A DNA stretch of 64,000 nt from Rufibacter glacialis (GCF_008271745.1 NZ_VKKZ01000026.1:124001-188000); one strand, 5' to 3'; positions 44,874 to 53,785 are shown, counted from the first letter of the stretch. The notes: generated from the letters alone by a model not told the origin. Translations and numbers: made by a program.

Positions 44874-46410
44874 AAAAATTTGTGAGGTTATTTATAAAGT
44901 TCAAAGTAATAATAAAAAAGTTAGATTTAAAATACGAAAATATTATGATGATGGTTTTAACTATAAAAAAACCAATATTGTTTCTTGCCCTAGTTTTTGC
45001 AAAGGTTGTAATGTTAAGAAGTGAAGTTTTCTTCCTACACTAGGTGGTGTTAACAATCGACGAATGATTTGTGCGTTATGTTTTATAAGGCAAGGGGAGG
45101 TTAAAGAACGTTGCAGTTTTATGGCTAAGTTTGGGTAAATGTGCCTGTGAGATGTTGCCAAGTATGCAATTGACATTTGACGCACAACCAAAGATAAGCC
45201 AATTCCTCAATGCCATGTTTTGGGTGGCATGAAGCGGCGTTGAGAATTTCCTAAATGTACAATCTCTAAGATTCAGATCTCTTCTGCTGGTCATTCAGAG
45301 TATCTGAACAGACTATAAACAGGCTGAGCTACTGCTTGCTGGTGACTTACTGTAGTAGTGGGTAATTAAATGCTATGGCAGCAGTACGGCTTGATGGCAC
45401 AGGTGTTCGCCTTTCCTAAGTTAGAAGGGACCACCTTATTATAAACTCCCTTTAAGTATAGGTATAAAATAAAGTGCTTCTCAACAGAGACAATCACTAC
45501 TGCCTTCTCTCCACCAACTATTATAAGGGGGCCGCCGCCTTCTATGCTATTCTAGTATCTCGCTACAACTATCATAATTCTCTGTATACCTGTTTAAATA
45601 TAATGATATTGTAGGATAATAGTGTGAGAATAAGATTGAATAGATTGTCCTTTGCTTGACCTGAAATAGATGAGGCTGCAAATAGATGAGGCTGCAAATA
45701 GATGAGGCTGCAAGTGAAGTTAAAATTTACGAAGCATTATTATCTATTCTACCACCTTAAGTTGGGTTCACCATAGCATTGCTCAAACACCCTTAGTAAG
45801 CTTTTGGGCCTCCTCAGGACTGAACAATGAGTTGCACCGTCTGCAATAACGGCTGGAAGCATTTAGGGTAGAAGGCGAACAGGTAGTACCTTCAACAAAT
45901 AGTGAGTTCCACTCCAACAGTCCATAGGATTGCTGATGAACTGCCTAATATTGATAAATACTAATATAACTTTGCACCTAGTTTTATACTATGTGGACTT
46001 GAGGACGTAAAAAGGTTTTGATACTTTATGGAACCTTAGATTCCATAAGCATAGAAGGCGTGTGCTCGGAGGAGATAGCAGCCAATAGCACCTTAACCAG
46101 GCGCGGCAGAGGTCAGGACAATCAAAAGGGTTACACAAGAAATTGTCCAAAATACCTTGGTTTAGGCTGCATGCCATAACCCAACCGGTCAATTTACTGC
46201 TTTTCTAATTTTTTAAAGGCCTTGAATAGGAGCATCTACTGGCCCTTGCAGTTGTCTTCACCCGACAAATAGCTTTGATAAAGAAACTTCAACCAAATAA
46301 GAAGCAATCTTGTAGAGTGAGTTTGAGATAAAATTAAGCATTAGATAGCTTAGCCATTTTTTAGTAGAACTTGGGGTTAGGCAATTTATGCATACTAAGG
46401 CAGGCGGTAA
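44874..46410. other. AT-rich gene-free stretch
   Basis: About 1.5 kb between the two beta-helix paralogs with no coding signal I can defend; the open frames are short and lack family features. It includes a triple 16-bp direct repeat at 45665-45712. It may hold decayed gene remnants or the promoter region of paralog A. Confidence 0.5.
45665..45712. repeat. Three tandem copies of a 16-bp unit
   Basis: AATAGATGAGGCTGCA repeated three times without a mismatch or spacer. It is a short minisatellite in non-coding sequence, potentially variable between strains. Confidence 0.9.
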
Positions 46411-46455
46411 ATGCAAGCCAGGGGACTATAAGGCTTTCGTCCTCCTGGCTTGCAT
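46411..46455 (-). terminator. Hairpin after the second beta-helix gene
   Basis: ATGCAAGCCAGG (46411-46422) pairs perfectly with CCTGGCTTGCAT (46444-46455), 37 bases beyond the stop of the 46493-48205 gene. There is no clear T run, but the position fits a terminator. Confidence 0.6.
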
Positions 46456-46490
46456 CTTGAATTCAAAGAATGCCCTATAGGTTATTTTCT

Positions 46491-46802
46491 GATTACTTGA
46501 GTTCATGCACGCCCGGCTCGGGGGCGGTGCCGCTGAGGCTGGGGTTGCCGTAGAAGTCCAGTGGGGGGCGCTTGATCTGGAAGAGGGCCTGCAGGTCCAG
46601 CCCCTTGTCCCGGAGGGGGGAGTTGGGCTGCAACCGGAAGCCGGCCAGGCTGTGGAGCTGGTAGGGGTCGGTGAGGGAGGTGGTGAGGGGGCCGGCCAGC
46701 ATGGGGTCGGTGAACAGGCCCACCAGCCTACCGTCCAGCTTCTCCTGGCCCGAGGCGTTGGCCCATTCCTGCAGGCTGCGGTGGCCCCTGAAGGAGATGC
46801 CG
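46491..46802. repeat. Near-identical GC-rich 3-prime cassette, copy B
   Basis: Partner of the segment at 43192-43503, same orientation, offset 3299 bases. All four differences are silent. It encodes the C-terminal domain of paralog B. Confidence 0.88.
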
Positions 46803-48205
46803 TTGCCCCCGGGTACTTGCCAGTAGGTGTTGCCTAGGAACTTCTCTCCTGAGGAAGGGCCATCCACTATCAGGCCTTGGCCGATAAAGATGTTGTTGTA
46901 AAAGGTGAAACCTTTGTTGTTGCTGTCGCCAAAGAACTTTACGCCTGATGATCTTTTGCTGATAACCACATTATTATAGGCGAAAGCATTAGAGAACTGC
47001 TTGCTGTCATTGCTGCCATTCCAAATGGTAAAACCTCCATATTGGCCTTTCCCATCATCAAGGGAGATGGAATAACGGATTATGTTATTATCCCAATCTC
47101 CAGCTCCATCCCATTGGAAGAGGCCAAATCCAGCTCCATCGTTTTCGTAAGACAGGCAGTACTGAATTATAGAATTGGTCACGCCGCCATCGAGATCAAA
47201 CCCGCCTCCATCTAATCCTCCGGCAGAGGTTTTGTTGCGGTAGCTGATGCAATGTTGGATGATGACACTGTCACTGGAGGCCACCCAAATGCCTACAGGG
47301 CCATTCCCAGTACGAGGCATGTCCCAACCGTTATTCGTAGCCGTGCAATGCTCTACGAGGGCTCCTTTGGTAAGCTCGATTAGAATGCCATTTCCACTAT
47401 GGTTATCAAGAATAGTCGGATCTCCTGGGTTGTCTTCGGCAAGGCAATTTTTGAGGGTGATGTTGCGGGAGTGGTGGTCGCTATTTTCTGAGAGGAGGTA
47501 TTTCCCATTTTGTTCAAGGAATTCACCAGTAACATAAATGCCGCAAAAGCCATTGCCTTTGGCAGTTACCTTTATGACCTCAATGTTGTGACAACTATAG
47601 ATTTTTAAACCTGAGTGCTGAAATCCTTCCGTAGTTACTTGTTCAACAACACCATGGTGGGCCCTCGTTAATTCAATTCCGTTCGTTGTGTTTCCTGTTT
47701 TCCTTCCGGCTCCCTTGGCGTTGATGGCCTTCAAATGAAAGTAATTGCTTTTGATGATAACGGCTTCTTTATGTCCGCTATTTATGGTAGCTATCCCAAG
47801 GCCATAACTTGTAATTACCACGGGCTTTCCTTTAGCCCCATTGTCTAGGGAGTCAAGCAAGAGGGTTCCAGAAAATGTACTGCCCCCTTCCAAGTAAACT
47901 ATTTCACCAGGCTCTAAGTCCACTGAGTTCACTCTTGCCAAGGTGCGCCAAGGTTTTTCCTTAGTGCCAGGGTTGGCATCATCACCATCTTTGCTGAGGT
48001 AGTAACTATTACTAATGGCGGTCTCTGGTATTATAGGTTCAGGGTCTTCTGTGCCTGAAAAGAAAGGGTCAGAGCAGGAAAGGAAAAGGGTAGAAGAAAG
48101 AAAAAGCACTAAATGAAGGTGTTTTCTTAGTGTCTTCAAGAAATTAGGAGAATGGTAGAAGTTGGCCATGTAGTGCAACGTAAAGTTATTTAAACAAAAG
48201 GGCAT
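46493..48205 (-). CDS. Right-handed beta-helix lipoprotein (paralog B)
   Basis: A 570-residue paralog of the 43194-44873 product. It has a lipobox (VLFLSSTLFLSC), then YYLSKDGDDANPGTKEKPWR and a parallel beta-helix with the same register (GLKIYSCHNIEVIKV, GIWVASSDSVIIQHCISYRN, GAGFGLFQWDGAGDWDN). An in-frame ATG at 48169 is an equally good start. The C-terminal ~105 residues (from GISFRGHRSLQEWANASG to PEPGVHELK) are identical to paralog A, although the preceding parts differ at roughly a quarter of positions or more. Function unknown; a cell-surface polysaccharide-binding or -modifying role is plausible from the fold. It is isolated in AT-rich sequence. Confidence 0.82.
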   Translation of the reverse strand: MPFCLNNFTLHYMANFYHSPNFLKTLRKHLHLVLFLSSTLFLSCSDPFFSGTEDPEPIIPETAISNSYYLSKDGDDANPGTKEKPWRTLARVNSVDLEPGEIVYLEGGSTFSGTLLLDSLDNGAKGKPVVITSYGLGIATINSGHKEAVIIKSNYFHLKAINAKGAGRKTGNTTNGIELTRAHHGVVEQVTTEGFQHSGLKIYSCHNIEVIKVTAKGNGFCGIYVTGEFLEQNGKYLLSENSDHHSRNITLKNCLAEDNPGDPTILDNHSGNGILIELTKGALVEHCTATNNGWDMPRTGNGPVGIWVASSDSVIIQHCISYRNKTSAGGLDGGGFDLDGGVTNSIIQYCLSYENDGAGFGLFQWDGAGDWDNNIIRYSISLDDGKGQYGGFTIWNGSNDSKQFSNAFAYNNVVISKRSSGVKFFGDSNNKGFTFYNNIFIGQGLIVDGPSSGEKFLGNTYWQVPGGNGISFRGHRSLQEWANASGQEKLDGRLVGLFTDPMLAGPLTTSLTDPYQLHSLAGFRLQPNSPLRDKGLDLQALFQIKRPPLDFYGNPSLSGTAPEPGVHELK

Positions 48206-48954
48206 GAAAGGTTCAGCCTAATAAGTGTATTAGGTGAATTTTTATTGGTATTGTATTCGAAAATTTATAGATATACTCTATTAGAGTGAAAGAGGCATGA
48301 ATTACTTGTGTTGGAATTGTTATAGCATGAGTGTTGTTTTTAGGGATGTATGCCCGGTTCGTATTTGGTATAAACAATTGTCTTGGCAAATATAGACAGC
48401 GTATTTAAATGATGCTTAATTAATTATCTAAGTAAATTAAAACTCCTAGGTATTCTTGTAGAAGAAATAGATGTGGATGTGTTTTATATAAATATTTTTA
48501 TAATTGCACTAGTTATAATTAACGTAGAAGGGGACTTTCAATACTCTTGTCTTTAAATGTTCTTTATTGATATTTTTATACTAATTTTTTATGAAATATG
48601 TCTTAGGTTAAACATCGCGCTTTCGTCACGCATGCTTCCATTCCCTCCTGTAGTTCCAAGTCGCTAACTTCTGTAGAGTTGACTAGTGCTTTACCCATTG
48701 ATGTTGAGCTATTATTAGTTGGAAGAAGACTTCTAACATGAATTCATAATTTTAGGTCATTATGGGATTCAATGCCGCCCAAAACCTTTTAGTAAGGTGA
48801 CTGCTTTGAAAATCTAGTGAAGCGCTAAAAAAGTAACCATCAAAAATGCCTTTTGAAGGTGCCCATAGCGGGAGAAGGAAAGAAGGAGAAGGGTTAAGGT
48901 TTTAAACGATGACCTATTAAATGAGAAGGTGGCGGAAATAACCCAATTTAGTTC
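48206..48954. other. AT-rich gene-free stretch upstream of paralog B
   Basis: About 750 bases, very AT-rich from 48220 to 48600, then mixed. It probably contains the promoter of the beta-helix paralog B on the minus strand. I see no gene, tRNA or strong hairpin. Confidence 0.45.
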
Positions 48955-49083
48955 ATGGCAACAATTCACGAATTTTTAATTCCAGAAGTATCAATGTTAG
49001 GACGTGACGTAGCAAAAGTTCTTGTCAAATTGGAAGCCGGCAGGCGAGTTCAAGTTGGACCAGAAGATACTGAACCCCCCTAA
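48955..49083 (+). CDS. Possible 42-residue small protein
   Basis: An ATG-started frame encoding MATIHEFLIPEVSMLGRDVA followed by a Lys/Arg-rich stretch and ending in EDTEPP. The residue mix looks protein-like (alternating charged and hydrophobic, not low complexity), which sets it apart from other short frames here. There is no recognisable family, no clear ribosome-binding site and no operon partner. It may be a small gene or the remnant start of a lost one. Confidence 0.22.
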   Translation: MATIHEFLIPEVSMLGRDVAKVLVKLEAGRRVQVGPEDTEPP

Positions 49084-49228
49084 TCTCCATGGGCGCTTAA
49101 ACCCTCCCAGCAGTTGGATATGGGCGAGCAAAAAGTAGACATCGCCATAGGGAGTGCCTGCTCATCTTGCTCAGCGTGCTTCTATTGGGTAAGGCTCCGC
49201 TCTTTTATTTGGTGGGCAGCCGGAGGAC

Positions 49229-49624
49229 ATGCATGCGTTCCTTGACCTGACGCAATCGAAGCGTTTCTACAGGTTTGTCATGAATCAATATGACGTTTCA
49301 GGAGAGGACCCGGATAGGTTCAAGAGGAAGTCTTTATGGTATTTTCTATTGCATGACCTAGAGGCAGAGCACCTGGAAAACCTCAGCTTAGGCCTCTATC
49401 ACAGGTTTCCCAAATGGATAGTTGGCAGTCAAGGAGCTGAAAGGAAGCCATCGCAATATTCCCTGATCCAAGTGATGAGGAAAGATAGCAAAATCATTAT
49501 TAACGGGTACGTAGACAGGTCACCCGGAAGAAAGACATCTCCCCAATGCAAAAGAACATTTTCACTGGGATATTCAGAGGGTTGCGGTTGGGTGCCAACC
49601 TTCAAGTTGAAAGGGGGTAGCTGA
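49229..49624 (+). CDS. Hypothetical protein, 131 residues
   Basis: An ATG frame preceded closely by GGAGG (CCGGAGGACATG). An in-frame stop at 49190 limits any upstream extension. The product is soluble and mixed in composition (LTQSKRFYRFVMNQYDVSG, LWYFLLHDLEAEHLENLSL), with a basic Cys-containing C-terminal third and a GGS ending. I do not recognise a family. The residue mix looks more protein-like than chance frames in this AT-rich stretch, and it points away from paralog B. It could also be a fragment of a larger ancestral gene. Nothing nearby indicates a role. Confidence 0.4.
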   Translation: MHAFLDLTQSKRFYRFVMNQYDVSGEDPDRFKRKSLWYFLLHDLEAEHLENLSLGLYHRFPKWIVGSQGAERKPSQYSLIQVMRKDSKIIINGYVDRSPGRKTSPQCKRTFSLGYSEGCGWVPTFKLKGGS

Positions 49625-49780
49625 GTAGTTGGAAAGGCCTCAAATAAAAAGTGAGTTTTGATGTTCAGTTAATTTAGGTTCCGTATAGGACAGATTTTAT
49701 TCTTTAAGCATCAACTGACAAAAGAGAAAACTTTGTAATTATAGTTCTTGGATAGGGCTCGAGATATGCACAAAGTAAAC

Positions 49781-49819
49781 AAAAAGCCCTTGCTACTATT
49801 CAGTAACAAGGGCTTTTAT
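49781..49819 (-). terminator. Terminator of the tmRNA gene
   Basis: AAAAGCCCTTG(C)TACT pairs with AGTAACAAGGGCTTTT around a short loop, immediately after the 3-prime end of tmRNA on the minus strand, with T-rich sequence following (GGGCTTTTTGTTTAC). Confidence 0.85.
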
Positions 49820-49822
49820 TAG

Positions 49823-50192
49823 TGGAGATGCAGGGATTCGAACCCTGGTCCAGACAAGGAAACTTGAGCGCTTTCTACATGTTTAGTCTTGGTTGGTTTT
49901 TCGTGTGGCTCCAGGCCCAAGCCTGGCCTATGAAGTCACCTTAGATGCTTTGGTTTCATGCAGGCCCCGCACCTTGGCCTACACTAGAACGGCATTACGA
50001 TGCCCTGTGACCAGTTCCCACCGTTCCGAGGGACTGCAGGACAATGGCAAAATGCTTAGTACCTAGACTAGGCAGCCATGGCGTAGTTAGACTCGCCAGA
50101 TAATGTTCGGTCAATTCTGATTTACGGGAAAACTGCCAACTCCCGACATGCTTACACCCAGCTTGCTCAAGCTGTCAATTCCGGTCATCCCC
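49823..50192 (-). ncRNA. ssrA: Transfer-messenger RNA (tmRNA)
   Basis: A 370-base tmRNA that rescues stalled ribosomes. The tRNA-like ends pair exactly: 5-prime GGGGATG (50192-50186) with 3-prime CATCTCC (49830-49824, one G:U), then discriminator A at 49823. The T-arm GGTTCGAATCC is present and the 3-prime CCA is not encoded. The tag frame at 50097-50068 reads GGC GAG TCT AAC TAC GCC ATG GCT GCC TAG, giving GESNYAMAA, which ends like the Bacteroidota tags of the GETNYALAA type but with Met for Leu. The downstream part is pseudoknot-rich sequence as expected. A terminator follows at 49781-49819. Confidence 0.96.
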
Positions 50193-50234
50193 AATTGTGA
50201 AAGAACTTCCATGGCCTTTTACGGCCGATGCCGG

Positions 50235-50242
50235 CAAAAGTA
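50235..50242 (-). promoter_or_regulatory. Candidate -7 promoter element for tmRNA
   Basis: On the minus strand TACTTTTG matches the Bacteroidota -7 consensus TAnnTTTG. It lies 43 bases before the mature 5-prime end, leaving a leader that RNase P would remove. A TTTG further upstream is too close (13 bases) to be a standard -33 element. Confidence 0.4.
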
Positions 50243-50318
50243 ACCAAATTATAGACAAATCCTACGGCGGCCCAGTTCCCGTTTTGCGGCTGTTCTGTCA
50301 AAATTTGGCCTAAAACGC

Positions 50319-51023
50319 TTACAGAAATTCCTTTAGCTGACTAAGGCAATGCACTTCATAGGTGGGGCGCAGGCGTGGTCGCTTCTTCTCTGGGTTAAAG
50401 AAAACCTGGTCAATGCCGGCATTCATAGCCCCCAGAATATCCGCTTCCAGGCTGTCTCCGATCATGAGGCTTTCTTTGGCGGTAACTCCGGCCCGCTCCA
50501 ATGCATGCTGAAAGATCCGCTTGTCTGGCTTGGTGCAGTTGATGCACTCTGAGGTGATGATCTCAGAGAAGTACGTATCCAAGTTAGCTGATTTAAGCTT
50601 GATGTACTGCACGTCTTTGAACCCGTTGGTGATGATGTGCAGCACATACTTTTCCTGAAGGTAACCCAGGACCTCGTGGGTAAAAGGGAAAACGGCCGTT
50701 TTGGTAGGGCAGATATCGGTGAAGGCCTGGCTAATGCCCACAGGAATATCTGAAGCGTCCATGCCCAGGCCCGTGAGACACTTGATAAACCGGTTCTCGC
50801 GCAGTTGCTGCTGCGTGATTTTCCCTTTATGGTAAAGGTCCCACATGCGTTGGTTCACAAAGCTGTACTTCCGGTAAAAGGAGTCACGGGAGAAGTTGCC
50901 TAGCTCCTCCAGCTTGAAATGGTCATACAGGTGGTAAAGCGTCTCTTCAGAGTTCTTCTCAAAGTCCCAGAGCGTGTGGTCCAGGTCAAAGAACAGGTGA
51001 CGGTAAGTTTTTGAAGTTCTCAT
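50319..51023 (-). CDS. YjjG-type HAD nucleotidase
   Basis: About 234 residues from the ATG at 51023 (MRTSKTYRHLFFDLDHTLWD). It is a haloacid dehalogenase-fold phosphatase: motif I is FFDLDHTLWDF (nucleophile D13, acid/base D15), motif II is the ITNG of HIITNGFKD, motif III the Lys of CTKPDKRIF and motif IV LMIGDSLEADILGA. Length, the helical cap after motif I, and NQVFFNPEKK-like ending agree with the YjjG family, which dephosphorylates pyrimidine nucleoside monophosphates including unusual ones, acting as a house-cleaning enzyme. It lies just upstream of tmRNA on the same strand; no operon partner is evident. Confidence 0.88.
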   Translation of the reverse strand: MRTSKTYRHLFFDLDHTLWDFEKNSEETLYHLYDHFKLEELGNFSRDSFYRKYSFVNQRMWDLYHKGKITQQQLRENRFIKCLTGLGMDASDIPVGISQAFTDICPTKTAVFPFTHEVLGYLQEKYVLHIITNGFKDVQYIKLKSANLDTYFSEIITSECINCTKPDKRIFQHALERAGVTAKESLMIGDSLEADILGAMNAGIDQVFFNPEKKRPRLRPTYEVHCLSQLKEFL

Positions 51024-51187
51024 AAAAAGCTGCGTTCCTTCTGGTAAGGCTACCAAAAAGCAAAGGTGTTATTTTAAAACCAATACGGCGGCTTTTAGTT
51101 TCAGGAAAGTAGAGAAGGTCATCCTGGATGACCGATTATCCGGTGAAATTCTGAAAACAAGGCCTAAGCTACCTTGGCATTACTGTC

Positions 51188-52307
51188 TTAGCTCGCTGTA
51201 GCCGGTTGAACAAGCCGCCGGCGCACTACCCATTGGCGCAAAGGCTCCTCTACCAAATGATAACCGACCACAGAGAGCAGGGTGAGCAAAAGCAAGACGC
51301 CCCAACGGTTAGACCATATATGGAAATACAACAGGTCAAACCCGAAGGTATAATGCGCCAGATAGAAAATATAGGAGCCTTTCCCCAGTTCTTCCCCAAT
51401 CCGGGAGCCCAGTAGCCTAGAAGCAAAGGTTTTCCCCTGCACCAGCCCTAAAAGGAGAGCAGCTATGCACACAGGTAGCACCAGGTTGTTAAGGCCATGG
51501 AAGGTGACGGCCTGTTCCAGAGTAAGGTCACTTGGAGGGAAGCCCCGCACCAGAGACAGCAAAAGCATGCACAAAAGAATTCCTACCGCACCACTATATG
51601 TCAACAGACCCGGGGGAAATCTGAAGGGAAAGGAGATAGAGGAACCAGGAGAGGGAAGAACGTACTTCTTCGCTAGCCAAATCCCCAGCAAAAACTCGAA
51701 ACCGCGGCCAAAAAAAGTAGACCTGATCATAAAGGTCCAGTTTGGTACAAAGCCATAGGGCAGGGGTAGCTGTCCTATGGCTGCCAACAGGGACCCCGCC
51801 AGCAGCAAGAGCAGCATCCACTTCAATAGGCCATAATTCCCCCAATGCCTGAGAAGCAAAGGAGCTAAGGCGTAGAAGCAAAGCTCCACGGTCATGGACC
51901 AGCCCACGCCCACTCCGGTAAAGGAAAAGTCAGCAAAGAAGCCCTGGAGCATGGTCAGGTTCAATACCCAGGAAGCGAAACCGAAGTCCTGCCGGAAGCA
52001 CAGGGCAATGATGGTACAGAGCAGGTAAACCGGATAAATGCGGGCGAAGCGGTTTAACCCATACTGCCGACAGGCGGCAGAGCCTTCCTGCGCAAAGGTT
52101 TGGTTGTAACGGAGGGAAATCAAAAAAACCGCTCAGCACAAAGAAGAGGGAGACCCCTATGTGCGCCTCCTGGAACAGCCGGTTGAAGAAATCAGTTGCC
52201 ACCGGGACCTGAGGCTGGGCATGGTGCGCAAATACCAGAAATGCCGCCACAGCCCGTAAACCGGTAAGGGCCGGGAAATAAAGTTTCTTGGAATCTAGGG
52301 AGATCAT
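51188..52307 (-). pseudogene. Acyltransferase 3 family gene with a one-base frameshift
   Basis: Two overlapping frames together encode one acyltransferase-3 (OatA/NodX-type) integral membrane enzyme of about 372 residues. The first part, from the ATG at 52307, reads MISLDSKKLYFPALTGLRAV, then VFAHHAQPQ with the catalytic His, and GVSLFFVLSGFF. The second part resumes as ISLRYNQTF and runs through eight or so membrane helices to 51188. The switch point is a run of seven T (minus strand, 52128-52122); six T would give an intact GFLISLRY junction. The enzyme would acylate an extracellular sugar polymer or lipid. It could be a true pseudogene, a phase-variable switch or a sequencing error. It starts four bases after the ArsR-type regulator stop, so the two are one operon. 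Confidence 0.82.
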
Positions 52308-52311
52308 GTAG

Positions 52312-52698
52312 CTACAGGCCGGTGAAATGCCGCTGCTGCAGGCGGTTAATGGCCAGTTCACGGTTAGAGAAAAGCGTTTGGTACACTTCCTGGTCTTTCT
52401 GCAGCAATTGGTCTTTTTCCAGGTAGCCCAGCATCTGTTGCAGAAAATCCAGCATCTCGTCTTTGATGTAATAAAACGCCCATTGGTCTTGTTTGCGGAA
52501 AGATACCAGGCCGGTGTTTTTGAGGTAGATCAGGTGGCGCGAGGTTTTGGTTTGGGTAAAGTCCAGCACCAGTTCCAGGTCAGCGATGCACATCTCCTTG
52601 TTACGCATCAGCAAGTGGAGAACCCTGATCCGGGAGACATCACTCATGGCTTTGAATACTTGTTCACCAAAACTGACGTTAAAATTCTTGAGCCTCAT
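52312..52698 (-). CDS. ArsR-family winged-helix regulator
   Basis: About 128 residues from the ATG at 52698 (MRLKNFNVSFGEQVFKAMSD); an upstream frame to 52740 is less likely. The winged helix is clear: SRIRVLHLLMRNKEMCIADLELVLDFTQTKTSRHLIYLKNTGLVSFRK. Only one cysteine (C37) lies in the sensing helix, so the CxC metal site of classical arsenic sensors is missing, and its signal is unknown. The C-terminal ~50 residues are helical and may dimerise. It is followed after four bases by the frameshifted acyltransferase, and its start is divergent from the gene at 52782, an arrangement typical of a local regulator controlling both. Confidence 0.85.
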   Translation of the reverse strand: MRLKNFNVSFGEQVFKAMSDVSRIRVLHLLMRNKEMCIADLELVLDFTQTKTSRHLIYLKNTGLVSFRKQDQWAFYYIKDEMLDFLQQMLGYLEKDQLLQKDQEVYQTLFSNRELAINRLQQRHFTGL

Positions 52699-52781
52699 GG
52701 AGTATCTCTTCGTAAAATTTATTTTAAAGCTCTTCGGCACAAAGTACCATAAAAAGCCTATACTTGTAAACGAACTTACCC

Positions 52782-53471
52782 ATGACTACGCTAAATTCTC
52801 TCTCTTCTCCTCCCTCTTTGCGCATATGGGCGTGGCTAGGGCGCCTGTTTTTGGTGGTATTCCTTGTTTCAGGCATGAGCCTTTCCTCAGCCCACGGCCA
52901 GGGAGCCAAAAAAGTAATCCAGTTGACGGGGGTAGTGACCGCAGGAGATAGCCTTTTAGGGATTCCGGGAGCCAGCGTATACATTCCCAAGGCGGGCCGG
53001 GGCACCAACACGAATGAATACGGGTATTTCTCGCTGCCCGTGCTGGCCGGCGATAGCGTGGTGTTCAGTTCTCTGGGCTACGCGAAGCAGTCTCTGGTGA
53101 TTCCGGAGCGGTTTGAGAAAGACAGCTATTCCATCATCATTGAGATGCTGGAAGACCCTACCATGCTGCCGGAGATCAGGGTGTTCCCGTACGCCACGTT
53201 CCGGGACTTCACCAAGGCGGTCTTAGCCATGAAGTCGCCCATTGAGGACATTGACCACGAGAACGCCATGAGCCAGCAGATCCTGGACCAGATGTTCCGC
53301 AATACCCCCATGGACGCTACCTCCAACCACCAGAACTACATGAACCTGCAGAATCAGCACCAGATGCGTAGGGGCGGCTACAACCCAGGGGCCACCAACC
53401 CACTGCTTGACCCCTTCAAATGGTATAAGGTCATCAAAGGCATTAAGAGCGGGGAGTTCAAGCGAGAATAA
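52782..53471 (+). CDS. Carboxypeptidase-regulatory-like domain protein, exported
   Basis: A 229-residue protein with a signal peptide (IWAWLGRLFLVVFLVSGMSLSSAHG) and a beta-sandwich of the CarboxypepD_reg-like type: LTGVVTAGDSLLGIPGASVYIPKAGRGTNTNEYGYFSLPVLAGDSVVFSSLGY. The rest (about 110-229) is helical and polar with QNYMNLQNQHQM, of unknown role. This domain commonly opens TonB-dependent receptors; here it is stand-alone. It is divergent from the ArsR-type regulator gene; TATACTTG about 20 bases upstream of its start resembles the Bacteroidota -7 box. A clean terminator follows. Confidence 0.82.
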   Translation: MTTLNSLSSPPSLRIWAWLGRLFLVVFLVSGMSLSSAHGQGAKKVIQLTGVVTAGDSLLGIPGASVYIPKAGRGTNTNEYGYFSLPVLAGDSVVFSSLGYAKQSLVIPERFEKDSYSIIIEMLEDPTMLPEIRVFPYATFRDFTKAVLAMKSPIEDIDHENAMSQQILDQMFRNTPMDATSNHQNYMNLQNQHQMRRGGYNPGATNPLLDPFKWYKVIKGIKSGEFKRE

Positions 53472-53502
53472 GAAACCCTTTTCATAAACACGAAGCAACA
53501 CG

Positions 53503-53535
53503 AGGCTGCCTTACCCAAGGCAGCCTTTTTCTATG
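53503..53535 (+). terminator. Terminator after the carboxypeptidase-regulatory-like gene
   Basis: AGGCTGCCTT (53503-53512) pairs perfectly with AAGGCAGCCT (53517-53526) over a four-base loop, followed by TTTTCT. Confidence 0.85.
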
Positions 53536-53753
53536 CGATCAAGGGCAGTTGGGCGCGGGGCCTGTGGTTCACCTGGTAGCTCCACGGCATGGGTGTTTCA
53601 ACGGCGTTTTGACAAAAGAAGCCCTTAATTAAAGCACATCACCATAAGCGGAGTGATCGCCCAGCAGGCTTGAGCCGGAATGCTGACACGGGCCCTTTCA
53701 TGCAGCCAACCTAGCTTTGGAAGGGAGAAGGACTGGCGGAAGTACGAAAGCAA

Positions 53754-53785
53754 AAAGCCTCTCCTTACACGAAAGGAGAGGCTTT
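53754..53785 (-). terminator. Terminator after the M1 peptidase gene
   Basis: AAAGCCTCTCCTT (53754-53766) pairs perfectly with AAGGAGAGGCTTT (53773-53785) over six bases; TTTTTGC follows on the minus strand. It is 53 bases beyond the peptidase stop. Confidence 0.85.

Noticed and set aside
45665-45712. Short tandem repeats as a CRISPR array
   Set aside because: Units are contiguous with no spacers, only three copies, and no cas genes are near.
49700-49822. Integration attachment site at the tmRNA 3-prime end
   Set aside because: I could find no second copy of the tmRNA end in the AT-rich island and no integrase gene in the window.
49823-49860. tRNA-like 3-prime end as a stand-alone tRNA gene
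   Set aside because: The partner acceptor strand lies 340 bases away and the tag frame is present, so it is tmRNA.
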